DNA from: Nocardia sp. CY41
GTDB taxonomy: Bacteria; Actinomycetota; Actinomycetes; Mycobacteriales; Mycobacteriaceae
NCBI RefSeq assembly: GCF_009829325.1
Contig: NZ_VUOS01000019.1
Span: 62,001-126,000 of the forward strand
Direction of reading: 5' to 3'
Length of the DNA stretch: 64,000 nucleotides
Made by a program: the position numbers and the translations under genes. The first letter of the stretch is position 1. Every line of letters starts with the position of its first letter. The notes beneath the pieces were generated by a model that made no database searches, was not told the DNA's origin, and was given only the letters and a program-made list of their open reading frames with translations. Shown here piece by piece: positions 18,069 through 27,032 of the stretch.

Positions 18069-18551
18069 GTGAACGTTGAGGTGACACCCCTGCCGGGTAT
18101 CGGTGTGCGTAAGGACTTTCCGCTGACCAACAGCCGACGCCGGATCGGCGTGATCGACCACCGCGACGGCACGATGGACCTCATCGTGAGCAAATCAGAC
18201 GACCCCGACGAGACCGAACAGGTGCCGCTGACGGGCAAGGAGGCGGCCGTGCTGGCCAGTCTGCTCGGTGCGCCGCAACTGGTGGAACAACTCCGTGAGG
18301 AGCACCGGGCGTTCACCGGTTTGACCACCCGTCAATTGTCCATCCCGGACCGGTCTCGGTTCGACGGGCGCCGGTTGGGGGAGACTCAGATGCGCACCAG
18401 GACGAAGGCGTCCATCGTCGCCGTGGTGCGCAGCGGGCAGCCGATTCCCTCGCCGGGGCCGGACTTCACCTTCACCGCCGGGGACGTCCTCGTCGTCGTC
18501 GGCACCGCGGAGGGCCTCGAGGCCGCCGCCAAGATCCTGTTAGACGGCTGA
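18069..18551 (+). CDS. KhtT-like regulatory subunit of a cation/proton antiporter
   Basis: A 160-residue cytoplasmic protein. The N-terminal half (about 1-70) is a KhtT-like domain; residues 75-160 form a TrkA-C (RCK-C) domain with GDVLVVVGTAEGLE at the end. Such proteins gate CPA2 antiporters in response to nucleotide or pH. The start is GTG 18069. It lies five bases before the antiporter gene and must be its partner. Confidence 0.88.
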   Translation: MNVEVTPLPGIGVRKDFPLTNSRRRIGVIDHRDGTMDLIVSKSDDPDETEQVPLTGKEAAVLASLLGAPQLVEQLREEHRAFTGLTTRQLSIPDRSRFDGRRLGETQMRTRTKASIVAVVRSGQPIPSPGPDFTFTAGDVLVVVGTAEGLEAAAKILLDG

Positions 18552-18556
18552 GCGGC

Positions 18557-19738
18557 ATGGTGGCACATGAGACCGCGCTCGCGCTGATCCAGCTGGGCGC
18601 GGTATTTTTCGGCCTCGGCCTGCTCGGGCGGATCGCCGCGCGCATCGGCATGTCGCCCATCCCGCTGTACCTGATCGGCGGACTGGTCTTCGGCACCGGC
18701 GGCCTGGTCGAGCTGCGGCAAGTGGACGACTTCATCCACCTCGCCAGCGAAATCGGCGTCGTGCTGCTGCTGTTGCTGCTCGGACTGGAATACAGCGCGC
18801 CGGAATTGGTCACGGGCATGCGCCGATCGTGGGCCGCGGGTGTCGTGGACATCGTGCTCAACGCGACGCCGGGCGTGCTCGTCGCGCTGGGGCTCGGCTG
18901 GGGGTTCACCGGCGCCATCGCCATGGCCGGGGTCACCTATATCTCGTCCTCGGGCATCGTCGCGAAGGTGCTCAACGATCTGGGCAGGCTCGGCAACCGC
19001 GAAACGCCGGTGATCCTGTCCATCCTGGTGTTCGAGGACCTGGTGATGGCCGGATACCTGCCGGTCCTGACCGCGGTGCTGGCCGGTGTCGGCTTCCTGG
19101 CCGGGCTGAAGACGTTGGCCATCGCCTTGGTGGCGGTCACCGTCGTGCTGATCGTCGCACTGCGCTACGGCCGCTACGTCTCGGCGATCGTCGATAGTTC
19201 CGACCGCGAGATCTTCCTGTTGAAGCTGCTCGGATCCGCCTTGCTGGTGGCGGGCGCGGCCTCGGCGGTCCAGGTGTCCGCCGCGGTCGGCGCGTTCCTG
19301 CTCGGCATCGCCATCTCCGACTCGACCGCGCACAACGCGACCAAGCTCCTGGAGCCGCTGCGGGATCTGTTCGCGGCGCTGTTCTTCGTGCTGTTCGGCT
19401 TGAGCACCGATCCGGCGAGCATCCCGCCGGTGCTGGGCTGGGCGTGCCTGCTGGCGCTGGTCACCACCGCCAGCAAGATCGCCACCGGCTGGTGGGCGGC
19501 CAAGCGGGCCGGTGCCGGCCGCTTGGGCCGGGCACGCGCGGGCACCGCCTTGGTCGCCCACGGCGAGTTCTCGATCGTCATCGCGGGACTCGCCGTCGCG
19601 GCGGGCGCGGTTCCCGCGGAATTCGCCGCGCTGGCCACCACGTACGTGCTGCTGATGGCGGTGCTCGGCCCGATCGCGAGCCGGTTCGTCGAACCGGTCA
19701 TGGCGCTGGTGCTGCGGCGGCGCGCCGGGGTGTCCTGA
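18557..19738 (+). CDS. KhtU-like cation/proton antiporter (CPA2 family)
   Basis: A 393-residue polytopic membrane protein with about eleven helices and the CPA2 hallmark ISSSGIVAKVLNDLGRL around the crossover region, FEDLVMAGYLPVL, and a buried HGEFSIVIAGLA near the C-terminus. By family it exchanges K+ or Na+ for H+ and helps in pH and potassium homeostasis. It has no fused RCK domain; that role is taken by the KhtT-like protein upstream. Confidence 0.9.
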   Translation: MVAHETALALIQLGAVFFGLGLLGRIAARIGMSPIPLYLIGGLVFGTGGLVELRQVDDFIHLASEIGVVLLLLLLGLEYSAPELVTGMRRSWAAGVVDIVLNATPGVLVALGLGWGFTGAIAMAGVTYISSSGIVAKVLNDLGRLGNRETPVILSILVFEDLVMAGYLPVLTAVLAGVGFLAGLKTLAIALVAVTVVLIVALRYGRYVSAIVDSSDREIFLLKLLGSALLVAGAASAVQVSAAVGAFLLGIAISDSTAHNATKLLEPLRDLFAALFFVLFGLSTDPASIPPVLGWACLLALVTTASKIATGWWAAKRAGAGRLGRARAGTALVAHGEFSIVIAGLAVAAGAVPAEFAALATTYVLLMAVLGPIASRFVEPVMALVLRRRAGVS

Positions 19739-19759
19739 CGGCGCGCCGAGTCGGCGGTA

Positions 19760-19780
19760 GCGGTGCCGCAGCGGCACCGC
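19760..19780. terminator. compact hairpin between convergent antiporter and cyclophilin genes
   Basis: A 9-bp perfect stem (19760-19768 with 19772-19780) with a three-base loop fills the 55-base gap between the two converging genes and should work in both directions. Confidence 0.6.
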
Positions 19781-19793
19781 CACCGCGACGGAT

Positions 19794-20507
<714 letters not shown>

Positions 20508-20757
20508 CGCTGAAAATCTCCTTCACTCGGGGTTGCGCACCGGACGATGCAGCGCGAATCATTCCATCTCGTCCGATCCGGCGGGGGAGTACGGCCCGAT
20601 TGCCCACGCCCCGTCGCGATGCGTAGTGCTTCGCCGGGATGGTCCGGGCGACTTGGTGCGGTGCGCCGCGATCGAGCCCCGCCAACGGGCGGCGGTGACG
20701 CGACCTGATCGCCGCTGTCGCCGTCGGGGCGAGAGCGTCCGATGTGCCGATCGGCTA

Positions 20758-20771
20758 CGAAAACGTTTCCG
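20758..20771. promoter_or_regulatory. 14-bp CG-centred palindrome, LacI-type operator candidate
   Basis: CGAAAACGTTTCCG matches its own reverse complement at 12 of 14 positions and has the central CG typical of LacI/GntR-class operators. It stands 48 bases before the C-N hydrolase start and upstream of a -10 box, a position suited to controlling the pyrimidine-type operon. No regulator gene is adjacent. The rest of 20508-20757 shows nothing I can support. Confidence 0.4.
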
Positions 20772-20807
20772 AAATCCCGTCGCACACGGAATTTGGTCTC
20801 GGTGACG

Positions 20808-20813
20808 TATAAC
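20808..20813 (+). promoter_or_regulatory. -10 element of a probable leaderless promoter
   Basis: TATAAC ends five bases before ATG 20819, which places the transcription start at the A of the start codon. No ribosome binding site is visible before this ATG. Leaderless transcripts of this design are common in actinobacteria. Confidence 0.5.
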
Positions 20814-20818
20814 AAAGC

Positions 20819-21655
20819 ATGGGAATCGTTCGAGCGGCGCTGGTCCAAACGAACTGGACCGGCGAAAAAGAGTCGATGCTGAAGGTGCACGAGGCCTACG
20901 CGCGCCGGGCCGCCGCGGAGGGGGCCGCGGTGATCTGTTTCCAAGAGCTGTTCTATGCGCCCTATTTCTGTCAGCGGCAGGATGCGGAATTCTACGGCTA
21001 CGCCGAGTCGGTCCCGGGCCCGACGACAGAGCGGTTCGCCGCACTGGCGAAGGAATTGCGCCTGGTGATGGTCCTGCCGGTGTACGAGCAGGAACAGCCG
21101 GGCCTGCTGTACAACACGGCCGCGGTGATCGACGCCGACGGCAGTTATCTCGGCAAATACCGTAAACACCATCTACCGCACGTGCACGGATTCTGGGAGA
21201 AGTTCTACTTCCGGCCGGGCAACCTCGGCTGGCCGGTGTTCGATACGGCGGTCGGCAAGGTCGGCGTGTACATCTGCTACGACCGGCACTTTCCAGAGGG
21301 CTGGCGTGCCCTGGCGCTCGCCGGGGCGGAGATCGTGTTCAACCCGTCGGCCACGTCGCGAGGCCTGTCCGGTTATCTCTGGAGACTGGAGCAACCGGCA
21401 GCCGCGGTGGCCAATGAGTATTTCATCGGCGCCATCAACCGGGTCGGCGCCGAAGAGTACGGCGACGACGACTTCTACGGCACGAGCTATTTCGTCGACC
21501 CCGAAGGACAGTTCGTCGGGGAGGTCGCCTCCGACACCGGCCCGGAACTGGTCGTCCGCGACCTGGACATGGATTTGATCAAGGTGGTGCGCGACCGCTG
21601 GGCGTTCTACCGCGATCGCAGGCCGGACGCCTACGGGCCACTGGTGGCCCCCTGA
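20819..21655 (+). CDS. nitrilase-superfamily C-N hydrolase, beta-ureidopropionase/N-carbamoylase type
   Basis: A 278-residue amidohydrolase with the catalytic triad Glu43 (ICFQELFYAPYF), Lys116 (YRKHHLP) and Cys153 (VGVYICYDRHFPEG). The family hydrolyses N-carbamoyl amino acids or amides; together with dihydropyrimidinase it would give beta-alanine, CO2 and ammonia from N-carbamoyl-beta-alanine. Seventeen bases separate it from the dihydropyrimidinase gene, and a third enzyme gene follows, so the three form one operon. A related N-carbamoylputrescine amidase activity cannot be excluded by sequence alone. Confidence 0.88.
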   Translation: MGIVRAALVQTNWTGEKESMLKVHEAYARRAAAEGAAVICFQELFYAPYFCQRQDAEFYGYAESVPGPTTERFAALAKELRLVMVLPVYEQEQPGLLYNTAAVIDADGSYLGKYRKHHLPHVHGFWEKFYFRPGNLGWPVFDTAVGKVGVYICYDRHFPEGWRALALAGAEIVFNPSATSRGLSGYLWRLEQPAAAVANEYFIGAINRVGAEEYGDDDFYGTSYFVDPEGQFVGEVASDTGPELVVRDLDMDLIKVVRDRWAFYRDRRPDAYGPLVAP

Positions 21656-21672
21656 GACCGGGGAGAACGACG

Positions 21673-23094
21673 ATGGCGCGCACTTTCATCCACGGCGGCA
21701 CGGTCGTCTCCGCCACCGGATCGCAGCTGCTCGACGTGCTCATCGACGGCGAGACCATTGTCGCCGTCCTCCAGCCGGGCTCCGCCGCGCTGGGTGCGGA
21801 CCTCGCCGCCTCCGCGGATCGGGTGATCGACGCGACCGGCAGATACATGATCCCCGGCGGTGTGGACGGCCACACGCACATGCAGATGCCCTTCGGCGGG
21901 ACCGAAGCCTCCGACACTTTCGAGACCGGCACCCGCGCGGCCGCGTGGGGCGGCACCACCACCATCGTCGACTTCGTCGTCCAGCGGCCCGGGGAGCGGG
22001 TCCAGGACACCCTGGCCGCCTGGCATGCGAAGGCCGCCGGACAGTGCGCGATCGACTACGGCTTCCATCAGATCATCGGGGCGGTCGACGACGAATCCCT
22101 GAAAGGCATGAGCGAATTGGTGGCCGAGGGCGTCACCAGCTTCAAACTCTTCATGGCCTACCCCGGTGTCTTCTACTCCACCGACGGGCAGATCCTGCGC
22201 GCCATGCAGTCCGCGGCGGATCTGGGCGCGCTGCTGATGATGCACGCCGAGAACGGGATCGCCATCGACGTGCTGGTCGAGCAGGCGCTCGCGCGTGGGG
22301 AGACCGCGCCGTATTTCCACGGCACGACCAGACCGTGGCAGCTGGAGGAAGAGGCCACCCACCGCGCGATCATGCTGGCGGAGCTGACCGGTGTGCCGCT
22401 GTACATCGTGCACGTGTCGGCCAAGCAGGCGCTGGCCCGGATCGCCGCCGCCCGCGACGCGGGACGCAACGTGTTCGGCGAGACCTGTCCCCAATACCTG
22501 TACCTCTCGCTCGAAGATCAACTGGGCGCGCCGGGTTTCGAGGGCGCGAAATGGGTGTGCTCGACGCCGCTGCGGGCGAAGGCCGAGGGACATCAGGAGG
22601 CGCTGTGGCGCTACCTGCGCACCGGCGATGTCACGACGGTCGGCACCGACCACTGCCCGTTCTGCCTGAAGGACCAGAAGGAATTGGGTCTCGGGGATTT
22701 CAGCAAGATTCCCAACGGCATCGGCGGCGTCGAGCATCGGATGGACCTGATCTTTCAGGGCGTCCGATCCGGCCGGATCCCGCTGGAACGCTGGGTCGAC
22801 GCGTGCTGCACCACCCCAGCCCGGATGTTCGGCATGTATCCCCGCAAAGGGGTGATCAGCCCGGGCGCGGACGCCGACATCGTCGTCTACGACCCGGACG
22901 GCCACACCAGCATCGGTGTCGGCAAGACCCATCACATGAATATGGACTACTCGGCCTACGAAGGATTCGAGATCGACGGGCACGTGGACACGGTGCTGTC
23001 CCGGGGCCGGGTGGTCGTCGACGACGGCGTCTATCTGGGGCACGCCGGGCACGGCCGGTTCGTCAAGCGTGAACTCTCGCAGAACCTGATCTGA
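21673..23094 (+). CDS. hydA: dihydropyrimidinase (D-hydantoinase family)
   Basis: A 473-residue cyclic amidohydrolase that opens dihydrouracil, dihydrothymine or hydantoins. Metal ligands are seen in VDGHTHMQ (His67, His69), the carboxylated Lys in TSFKLFMAYPG (Lys158), later His in MMHAEN and IVHVSA, and the Asp in TVGTDHCPF. The length is normal for the family. The downstream F420-dependent enzyme and upstream ureidopropionase-type hydrolase make a role in reductive pyrimidine or hydantoin breakdown likely. Confidence 0.95.
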   Translation: MARTFIHGGTVVSATGSQLLDVLIDGETIVAVLQPGSAALGADLAASADRVIDATGRYMIPGGVDGHTHMQMPFGGTEASDTFETGTRAAAWGGTTTIVDFVVQRPGERVQDTLAAWHAKAAGQCAIDYGFHQIIGAVDDESLKGMSELVAEGVTSFKLFMAYPGVFYSTDGQILRAMQSAADLGALLMMHAENGIAIDVLVEQALARGETAPYFHGTTRPWQLEEEATHRAIMLAELTGVPLYIVHVSAKQALARIAAARDAGRNVFGETCPQYLYLSLEDQLGAPGFEGAKWVCSTPLRAKAEGHQEALWRYLRTGDVTTVGTDHCPFCLKDQKELGLGDFSKIPNGIGGVEHRMDLIFQGVRSGRIPLERWVDACCTTPARMFGMYPRKGVISPGADADIVVYDPDGHTSIGVGKTHHMNMDYSAYEGFEIDGHVDTVLSRGRVVVDDGVYLGHAGHGRFVKRELSQNLI

Positions 23095-23128
23095 CGACGC
23101 ATCCGCATCCTCGAACGGAGAGTGCCGC

Positions 23129-24175
23129 ATGGACATCGGTCTGGTGCTGCAATGCACGCCGCCGGCCGCGCGGGTGATCGAACTGGCCAGGCTCGCGGAG
23201 ACCTACGGGTTCTCCCACGTCTGGACCTTCGACTCGCATCTGCTCTGGCAGGAGCCCTACGTCATCTACAGCCAGATCCTGGCCGCTACCCGCAAGGTGA
23301 TGGTCGGTCCGATGGTGACCAACCCGGCCACCCGGGACTGGACGGTGACCGCCTCGGCCTTCGCCACGCTCAACGAGATGTTCGGCAACCGCACGTTGTG
23401 CGGGATCGGGCGCGGCGACTCGGCTGTCCGCACGCAAGGCGGCAAGCCCGCGACCCTGGCTACGCTGCGGCAAGCGGTGCAGGTGATCCGGGAACTGGGC
23501 AACGGGCGCAGCGCGCGGATAGACGACACCGTGGTCCGGCTGCCGTGGGCGGCCGACTCGCGGCTGGAAGTATGGGTAGCGGGCTACGGGCCGCGTGCTC
23601 TCGACCTGACCGGTGCGGTCGCGGACGGATTCATCCTCCAACTGGCCGACCCGGACATCACCGCCTGGACCATCGCGCGGGTGCGCACGGCCGCCGAGCG
23701 CGCGGGCCGGGACCCGGCAGCGGTGCGGATCTGCGTCGCCGCACCCGCCTATGTCACCGACGGAACGGACGCGGCGCTGGTGCACGCACGGCAGCAGTGC
23801 CGATGGTTCGGTGGGATGGTCGGCAATCACGTGGCGGAGATCGTCGCGAAATACGGCACGCACAGCGAGATTCCGGCGGCTCTCACCGACTACATCGAAG
23901 GCAGGCGCGGCTACGACTACAGCCAGCACGGACGCGCGGGCAATGTGCACGCCGAATTCGTGCCCGATGCGATCGTGGACCGCTTCTGTCTGCTGGGCAC
24001 GCCCGACGATCAATTGATCCGCTTACGCGAGCTGGCTGGGCTCGGCGTCGACCAATTCGCCCTCTACCTGCAGCACGACGCGAAAGTCGCGACGCTGGAG
24101 GCGTACGGTGAATCGGTGCTGCCTCGTCTCGATCCCCTCCTGACCGCGACCCAGCCGACCGAAGGGGATGTCTAG
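23129..24175 (+). CDS. F420-dependent LLM-class oxidoreductase (TIGR03842-like)
   Basis: A 348-residue TIM-barrel flavin/F420 enzyme of the luciferase-like monooxygenase superfamily. Typical pieces are FSHVWTFDSHLLWQEPYV, MVGPMVTNPATRDWTV and GIGRGDSAVRT. From memory, a subfamily (TIGR03842) recurs beside dihydropyrimidinase in actinobacteria. The sequence does not tell whether it reduces uracil-type rings, oxidises an intermediate or does something else. It starts 34 bases after the dihydropyrimidinase stop and is the last gene before the dormancy island begins. Confidence 0.87.
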   Translation: MDIGLVLQCTPPAARVIELARLAETYGFSHVWTFDSHLLWQEPYVIYSQILAATRKVMVGPMVTNPATRDWTVTASAFATLNEMFGNRTLCGIGRGDSAVRTQGGKPATLATLRQAVQVIRELGNGRSARIDDTVVRLPWAADSRLEVWVAGYGPRALDLTGAVADGFILQLADPDITAWTIARVRTAAERAGRDPAAVRICVAAPAYVTDGTDAALVHARQQCRWFGGMVGNHVAEIVAKYGTHSEIPAALTDYIEGRRGYDYSQHGRAGNVHAEFVPDAIVDRFCLLGTPDDQLIRLRELAGLGVDQFALYLQHDAKVATLEAYGESVLPRLDPLLTATQPTEGDV

Positions 24176-24228
24176 CGTGGACGATCACGTCTTCCTACTC
24201 GCTGATCGGGGTGCCTGCCAGCGGCCAC

Positions 24229-24348
24229 TCACCTTGCGGGAGTGACCGCCAGGTCCGGATACCGTTCGGCGTTAGGCTCGATCAGGTTGTCGGTGAGGTT
24301 CGCCTCGGCCGGCAGTTGGTACAGAGCCGGCAGTCCGAATTCCTGCAT
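24229..24348 (-). pseudogene. remnant: first 39 codons of a FadD-type long-chain acyl-CoA synthetase
   Basis: Starting at 24348 with a good GGAGG upstream, 39 residues (MQEFGLPALYQLPAEANLTD, then NAERYPDLA) resemble the N-terminus of actinobacterial long-chain acyl-CoA ligases of the FadD15 kind, then a stop follows and no further ligase sequence is seen. The AMP-binding domain is absent, so this is a deletion remnant whose promoter and ribosome site survive. A DosR-type box lies 118 bases upstream of its start. The rest of 24176-24757 shows no other gene I can support. Confidence 0.55.
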
Positions 24349-24465
24349 GACCGGTCCCTCCTCCGCGCTGCCGGAGAGGCACGATGCGCTCGACCTGGAT
24401 GAGCCGCGCACTACCGAGTATGGTCCGCATCACACGGAGGCCGCGACGGACGTTGGCAGTCGCGC

Positions 24466-24485
24466 GTAAGGACATAGGTCCTCTT
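24466..24485 (-). promoter_or_regulatory. DosR-type operator (AGGAC-ATAG-GTCCT)
   Basis: An imperfect 20-bp palindrome with core AGGACATAGGTCCT, close to the mycobacterial DosR consensus TTSGGGACTWWAGTCCCSAA. It is placed to drive the FadD remnant (minus strand) or, further off, the USP-GNAT gene. Confidence 0.6.
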
Positions 24486-24757
24486 CGGTGAGCAGTGCTC
24501 CGCCGCCATTCCGCACAGCACACCGCTCGACGGTGTCGCGGGACGGCAGGGGAGAGAGGGACCGTCGACCCTACTGCCCGTTGTGGAAACCGCGTGGAAT
24601 GAAGGAGTCGTCGCCGCCATCCCTCGTCGGAGTCGAGCGATGAACATGAGGCGGGGAAGCCGCATCGGCGAAGTCCAGGGACGCACGCAGCGCCGATCGT
24701 GGGTGTAAGGGTCTCCGCCCTCCGCGGGCGAGGTCGACCGCGGTGATTGGAGGATCC

Positions 24758-26166
24758 ATGACCGCAGACGGGCGTTCCCCGATCGTGGGACAGTCGACCA
24801 CCCACCCATCGGTCACGCGGCCGCTCTATGGTCCGCCTGTAGCGCCGAGCGGCTGTCGTGTCCGCTGCGGATCGTTTACGTCACCACGGCCCATGGCGAA
24901 TCATCGGCGAGCAATGCTCCGAGGCGACTCGAAGTAGCGGCGAGTTCACAGCACAGTGCGACCGTCGTCGACCACGTCGTCGCCCTCGTACGCCGTTGTT
25001 GTCCTGAACTCGCGGTCACCGGCGGAGTGATCGACGGACCTGCCGAGGACGCTTTGGCCAGTGTGGAGGACGATGCCCGGATGGTCGTCCTCGGTCACCC
25101 TGAGGTGGGGTCGCTCGATGTGCTGTCGTCCACCTTCCACAGTGCGACGATTGCCGACCACGCGATCTGCCCCGTGACCGTCTGGCGGGGGCGGCACGGC
25201 CGGCTTCCAGATCGCCGCCCGGTGATCCTCGCTGTGGCGGACGACAGCAGCGGTACGGGCGCTGCATACGCCGCTTTCCACTACGCCGGCCTGTTCGGGG
25301 CATCGGTCTTGCCGTTGTATGTCGGGCGGGAACAACTACCCGCCGCGACTGCCACAGGACCGGTTTCGACCACACCTAGCAAGCGGGGCTCCCTCGACGC
25401 GAATGTGGCCGCGGCACGGAGACTCTTTCCCGAAGTCACCGCGGCTGCCTCCGCTGAGGTATCGGAAGCGGCGTTGAGCGAAAGCGTTATCGGCGCGCAA
25501 CTGGTGGTCACCGGAGCCGATGGACACGCGCCGGTCTCCGCGGTGCGCGGTTTCGGTGCGGAGCTCTTCCGCCGTAGCCGGTGCCCTGTGATGATCTGCC
25601 CGTCACGGACACCTCCGGTCGGTCTCGGCGCGAGCCCCCTCACACATCTTGCTCCGTCGATTCTGGGCGTGCAGGTTCGTCCGCTCACGCCCGACGACAG
25701 GGAAGCGGTCGCTACTTTGCATCGGCAGATGTCGGCGCACGACGCGCATCTCCGGTTTTTCAGCGCACTCCCGAAGCACATCGACGCGTTCGCCGAGCAA
25801 CTGTGCCTGCACGACTCCACGCATTTCGCGCTGGGCGCTTTCGAGGGTCGACACCTGGTCGGGGTCGCCAACTACGTCGTGATCGACGCGACGTCTGGAC
25901 ATGTCGCGGCGGAGATACCGCTGGCGGTCGCCGCCCACGACCAGCGTCACGGCATCGGCACTCTGCTCGTCCGGCGCGTGGGGACGGCCGCTTACCTGCG
26001 CGGAGTGGCACGCCTGACCGCCGATATCCTGACCGAGAATACCCTGATGCTGGCGATCATCGCCGAACAGGGATGGAAGGACGCGCTGCGGTACGACGGC
26101 ACCATCGCCCACTTCGACCTGGAACTGGACGCCTACAGGCAGGCTCAGCCTGCACGAATCGGCTGA
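24758..26166 (+). pseudogene. universal stress protein-GNAT acetyltransferase fusion, frameshifted near its start
   Basis: The intact part from 25027 holds a USP-like domain (VVTGADGHAP, FGAELFRRSRCPVMICP) followed by a GNAT acetyltransferase from about 25680, with the acetyl-CoA loop region HDQRHGIGTLLVRR. Reading back in the same frame gives more USP sequence (PLRIVYVTTAHGE). The natural start is ATG 24758 behind GGAGGA, encoding MTADGRSPIVG in another frame. The frames meet near 24790, where two extra bases or one missing base would restore IVG-VDHPPIGHAAA. If real, the mutation removes the beginning of the first USP domain; a GTG at 25027 could still give a shortened protein. Such fusions may acetylate targets in a nucleotide-dependent way. 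Confidence 0.75.
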
Positions 26167-26528
26167 ACGGGGGGGGCAGGGGCGCGATGACCGCCGCTCC
26201 CCCCGAGTCGGATGCAGTTGGTCACGCCGCCGCCCGTCGCGGCGGCGATGTCGGTCGCGACCTACGCCAGTCTCGATTCGTTCGTATGAGGTGTCCATGC
26301 GCAACGAATCCGCACTGTGGATGTTCGTGTCGAATCGGCGGGTTCGGTGGGCAGTTCTATGCCGAGCTCGAGCCCTGGTGCTCGTCCCGGCCCCCTGAGG
26401 ACCTTCGCCTCTGTAACCGGCGCGGTCGGCCGAACATGCTCGGTGCATGCCCTGCGCATCGCCCGGACGATCTTGCTTCCGGTGCGCCGGCGCGACGCAG
26501 TCTTCGCGGGGTCGCCGCTCAGCCGAGC
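26167..26528. other. gene-free stretch with degraded coding sequence
   Basis: No intact gene is seen between the USP-GNAT gene and the ATPase fragment. A run of nine G residues follows the GNAT stop. The plus strand keeps coding-like composition without a recognisable domain, which fits the eroded upstream part of the P-type ATPase. Confidence 0.4.
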
Positions 26529-26807
26529 GGAACTCTCGGGCGGGCCCGCACTGTCACTCTGCGCAGCATCGTGGGCGCGCAGCTGGCGGAGACGGCGGTG
26601 CTGCGGCCCACCGATCCGGTCGTCGTGGGCGCGTCCGTGGTATCCGCGGCGGCGCTGCTCTGCATTGTCGAAACGCCTGGACTGAGCCAGTTGTTCGGAT
26701 GCAGGCCGGTGGGCCCTGGCGGACTGCTCATCGCCGGAACCGCGGCGGCAGCGGGGGCGGCCGGAACACTGCTGCCGCCACCTGGGATCGCGGGCAGCCA
26801 CGGGTGA
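26529..26807 (+). pseudogene. remnant: C-terminal 92 residues of a large CtpI-type P-type ATPase
   Basis: The reading frame ending at 26807 carries LGRARTVTLRSIVGAQLAET, a hydrophobic helix, then IVETPGLSQLFGCRPVGPGG and a last hydrophobic helix. This block closes the very long CtpI-like ATPases of Nocardia and mycobacteria. The phosphorylation, nucleotide and earlier membrane domains are absent upstream, so only the tail remains. It is not part of the CtpF-like pseudogene at 39368-40218, which keeps its own C-terminus. Confidence 0.6.
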
Positions 26808-26873
26808 TGCCTTTCGCGCCTGCGGATCATGCCTCCCGGAAGACGGACAGCGCAATGCCGCGCGCGAGGGGGC

Positions 26874-26963
26874 CTACGGCTTCCTGGCGGACAGATAAGT
26901 GGCCGCGACGACCATCGCAGCGATGATGGCGGCGATGACGACTGCGGCAGTCGGCCAATCCAT
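26874..26963 (-). CDS. 29-residue single-pass membrane protein
   Basis: A minus-strand gene encoding a short acidic start (MDWPTA), one Ile/Ala/Val-rich helix and the basic end SARKP. ATG 26963 has AAAGGA six bases upstream, and a DosR-type palindrome lies about 80 bases upstream at 27041-27060. Topology should be N-out/C-in by the positive-inside rule. It is too short for domain assignment; small single-helix proteins of this kind often bind transporters or respiratory complexes. It lies directly downstream of the MFS gene on the same strand. Confidence 0.6.
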   Translation of the reverse strand: MDWPTAAVVIAAIIAAMVVAATYLSARKP

Positions 26964-27032
26964 GATGGTTCCTTTCGTAATCTGTGACTTCGACTGTCGT
27001 CTCGAGGCACATCGCTGTGGTAGAGCAATTGG

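Noticed and set aside
24690..24720. GGGTG-TAAG-GGTCT as a DosR box for USP-GNAT
   Set aside because: Too few consensus positions agree in either half.
24272..24805. Minus-strand frame of 177 codons between the LLM gene and USP-GNAT
   Set aside because: It overlaps the better-supported FadD remnant and the USP start in other frames and has non-protein-like composition.
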